Source of the DNA: Candidatus Bathyarchaeota archaeon
Lineage (GTDB): Archaea > Thermoproteota > Bathyarchaeia > TCS64
Length of the DNA stretch: 14,157 nt
Assembly (NCBI GenBank): GCA_030613835.1
Contig: JAUWLH010000023.1
Span: 1-14,157 of the forward strand
Direction of reading: 5' to 3'
A model generated the notes under the pieces. That model was not told the origin of the DNA, searched no databases, and saw only the letters and a program-made list of their open reading frames with translations. The translations under genes were made by a program, and so were the position numbers. Of the stretch, positions 12,558 to 14,157 are shown piece by piece. Position 1 is the stretch's first letter; each line of letters starts with the position of its first letter.

Positions 12558-13280
12558 ATGCCAAATCTGACGATAAATGGCAGAAAATACAGCCCGACCC
12601 TGATTCTCTTTGATGTGGACGGCACCCTAGTTGATGACAGCCACAGGTATAGTAGTCTAGGTAAGGCTAGGTACACTGCCTTCAAGGAGCACGCCTCTGA
12701 GAACGCTGCTGAGAAGTGGGCAGAGCTGGCGGGTATAAACCCCTCGGATTGGACCATCGATCCCTCGGGCCCCATCAGCAAGGCACCGAGGAGGGACGAC
12801 TTGGCCATAGCGGGTGGGGCGCTCTACCTGGACGGGCATAACTGGTATGATGCACGGGAACTGGCTGAGAGGATTTACGAGTTGGCAGATAAGACCCAGG
12901 CGGCGACGTTCAAGCCTGTGATCTACGAGGGGGTTAAGGAAAAGCTTCAGGAGCTGCATGATGCTGGATTCAGGCTGGGTATTGCCACGAATGGTGTTAC
13001 CAGCATCACCGAGACAATGCTTGATGGGCTAGGAGTTGGGGATCTTTTCTCCATAATTGTGGGCGCGGACATGGTTGAGAGGAGCAAACCCGCGCCTGAC
13101 ATGATATTGCTCGCGTGCAACAGGACAGGCGTCCCCATCTCTGAGGCGATGTACGTCGGAGATCAACCCACTGATATCAGAGCAGCAAAGGCCGCGGGGG
13201 CAAATGCTTACGTCGCCGTTAGAAACCAGATAGAGGAAGCTACCGAGAACACCTCATCTGTGGCTGATTTTGAGGTATAA
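12558..13280 (+). CDS. HAD-superfamily hydrolase (phosphatase)
   Basis: A 240-residue protein starting MPNLTINGRK. Motif I is DVDGTLVDD (D19 nucleophile, D21), motif II is IATNG (Thr144), motif III includes RSKPAPD (Lys177), and motif IV is YVGDQPTDIRAAKAAG (D202, D206). A cap domain of about 100 residues sits between motifs I and II. This is the phosphoglycolate phosphatase/PGMB-like group; the substrate cannot be assigned. The frame is open upstream to 12465, but the TATA box lies inside that extension, so ATG 12558 is the better start. Confidence 0.88.
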   Translation: MPNLTINGRKYSPTLILFDVDGTLVDDSHRYSSLGKARYTAFKEHASENAAEKWAELAGINPSDWTIDPSGPISKAPRRDDLAIAGGALYLDGHNWYDARELAERIYELADKTQAATFKPVIYEGVKEKLQELHDAGFRLGIATNGVTSITETMLDGLGVGDLFSIIVGADMVERSKPAPDMILLACNRTGVPISEAMYVGDQPTDIRAAKAAGANAYVAVRNQIEEATENTSSVADFEV

Positions 13281-13371
13281 TGGTTAAAATTAAGCCAGTT
13301 ATAGGAAAACTCAGATATTGGTCGCGCACAGATGAACCATAAGGTGTACGCATGATTCTGGGTGAGTAACA

Positions 13372-13379
13372 CTTATTAC
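13372..13379 (+). promoter_or_regulatory. TATA-like box of the integrase gene
   Basis: CTTATTAC is centred 25 bases before ATG 13401. It favours that leaderless start over the in-frame GTG at 13362. Confidence 0.4.
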
Positions 13380-13400
13380 CGTATGATTCTAACCTTAATT

Positions 13401-14157
13401 ATGTTATCTGAGAACACTAAAATCCATGAGGATTACTTTAAACTCAGATCCGTAGCCGAATCAACCAAAAGAATATACAAACAAGCCCTCGATTCCTGGG
13501 ATTCAATCACAAACACCCCTATCCAAAACCTAGAGAAAGAACTCCTAACAGACTGGTTTTCACAGGCCAACAAAAAACTCAGCCCATCTTCAATAGACAA
13601 ATACGGGCAGATGCTCAGGATCTTCTACGCTTTCACCTTAGAAAAAGATGGCTTGTGTAAAAGAAAAGCCTAGTCAGAGGCCGAGGAAGTATTTGATCAT
13701 ATCCCATTCAAAGACTTGAGAAAAAGGGCGAACCTAAACACTAAGCTCAGGGACAAAGTGGTTACTTCCCAAGAGTTCCAAGCCATAATGACAAACACCG
13801 AGAACCCTAGGCTCAAAGCCTTGATAACTGTCACCTATGAAAGTGGGTGCAGAAAAGGTGAGGTCCTGGGGCTCCGTATGAAGGATGTCACTGTTTCAAG
13901 TGATCATTGGACTTTAACCGTGGAGGGCAAAACAGGGACCAGAGTAGTCCCAATAGTCAAGAGCATCCCTTATCTCAGGGCCTATTTAGCTACCCACCCA
14001 GACCGGGATAATGCAGAGTCTCCGCTGTTCGTCAGGATAGATAAGAACGGTGATTTTCAACCTCTTAATCCTATGGGATTCAACACTAGCTTGATTTATG
14101 TGTGTATGAAGGCAGGGATCAGGAAAATACATCCTCATATGTTCCGGCATACCAGGT
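13401..14157 (+). pseudogene. Tyrosine recombinase/integrase interrupted by TAG (3' end outside window)
   Basis: The first part (MLSENTKIHEDYFKLRSV..., about 90 residues) is a core-binding domain with SAM-like helices. It ends at TAG 13671-13673. The same frame continues without another stop to the window edge as a catalytic domain: YESGCRKGEVLGLRMKD holds the first catalytic Arg, VEGKTGTRVVP the Lys, and HPHMFRHTR the HxxR box. The final Tyr would lie beyond 14157. One stop in an otherwise open frame suggests a recent nonsense mutation, a base-call error or readthrough. Base usage is more AT-rich in the first part than in neighbours, consistent with acquired DNA. No attachment site could be identified. 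Confidence 0.75.

Noticed and set aside
13671..13673. TAG read as pyrrolysine
   Set aside because: Several intact genes in the window end with TAG, so wholesale recoding is unlikely; a mutation is simpler.
1..14157. CRISPR arrays, insertion sequences, toxin-antitoxin or defence genes
   Set aside because: No repeat-spacer pattern, transposase or recognisable defence gene was seen. Only the integrase at the end hints at mobile DNA.

Overview
This is archaeal chromosomal DNA. The evidence is Rpo7 (RpoE'), Spt4, ribosomal proteins S24e, S27ae and S25e, a proteasome alpha subunit, TiaS, GTP-dependent dephospho-CoA kinase, CofE of coenzyme F420 synthesis, a GfcR-type regulator, and a tRNA-Lys with a bulge-helix-bulge intron. 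S25e points to the TACK or Asgard side of the Archaea (Bathyarchaeia would fit) rather than a classical euryarchaeon, but one window does not settle this. Many genes have a TATA-like box about 25-27 bases before the start codon, so leaderless transcripts look common.

Region 1-3110 (minus strand) reads, in transcription order: tRNA-Lys, gfcR, rpo7, spt4, dpck, a strongly folded RNA segment, rps24e, rps27ae, tRNA-Arg. The rpo7-spt4-dpck-rps24e-rps27ae order is a classical archaeal information-processing cluster. tRNA-Lys lies only 21 bases before gfcR.

Region 3110-4700 is looser: tRNA-Gly(CCC), then three small zinc-ribbon genes in a row. The first two are broken by frameshifts or a stop; the third (zinc ribbon plus a DUF4342-like domain) is intact. 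cofE follows at 4724.

Region 5480-7650 has a long non-coding stretch with a probable 130-base structured RNA (5705-5834) that has its own TATA box, then an SPFH/slipin gene, and an undecaprenyl-diphosphatase-like gene (uppP) converging on it.

Region 7650-9780 holds a TPR protein, a RimK-like ATP-grasp ligase that could be CofF or MptN (linking it to F420 or methanopterin glutamylation, like cofE), an overlapping cyclophilin-like gene, and convergent rps25e. psmA lies upstream of rps25e on the minus strand, then a 370-base gap with a long hairpin, then tiaS, and a stand-alone Lrp/AsnC RAM domain gene.

Region 12500-14157 has a HAD phosphatase diverging from the RAM gene, then a tyrosine recombinase whose frame is cut by a single TAG and which runs off the window end; it may mark the edge of a mobile element. 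No CRISPR array, insertion sequence or new defence system was seen. The most unusual items are the two unclassified structured RNAs at 742-849 and 5705-5834.
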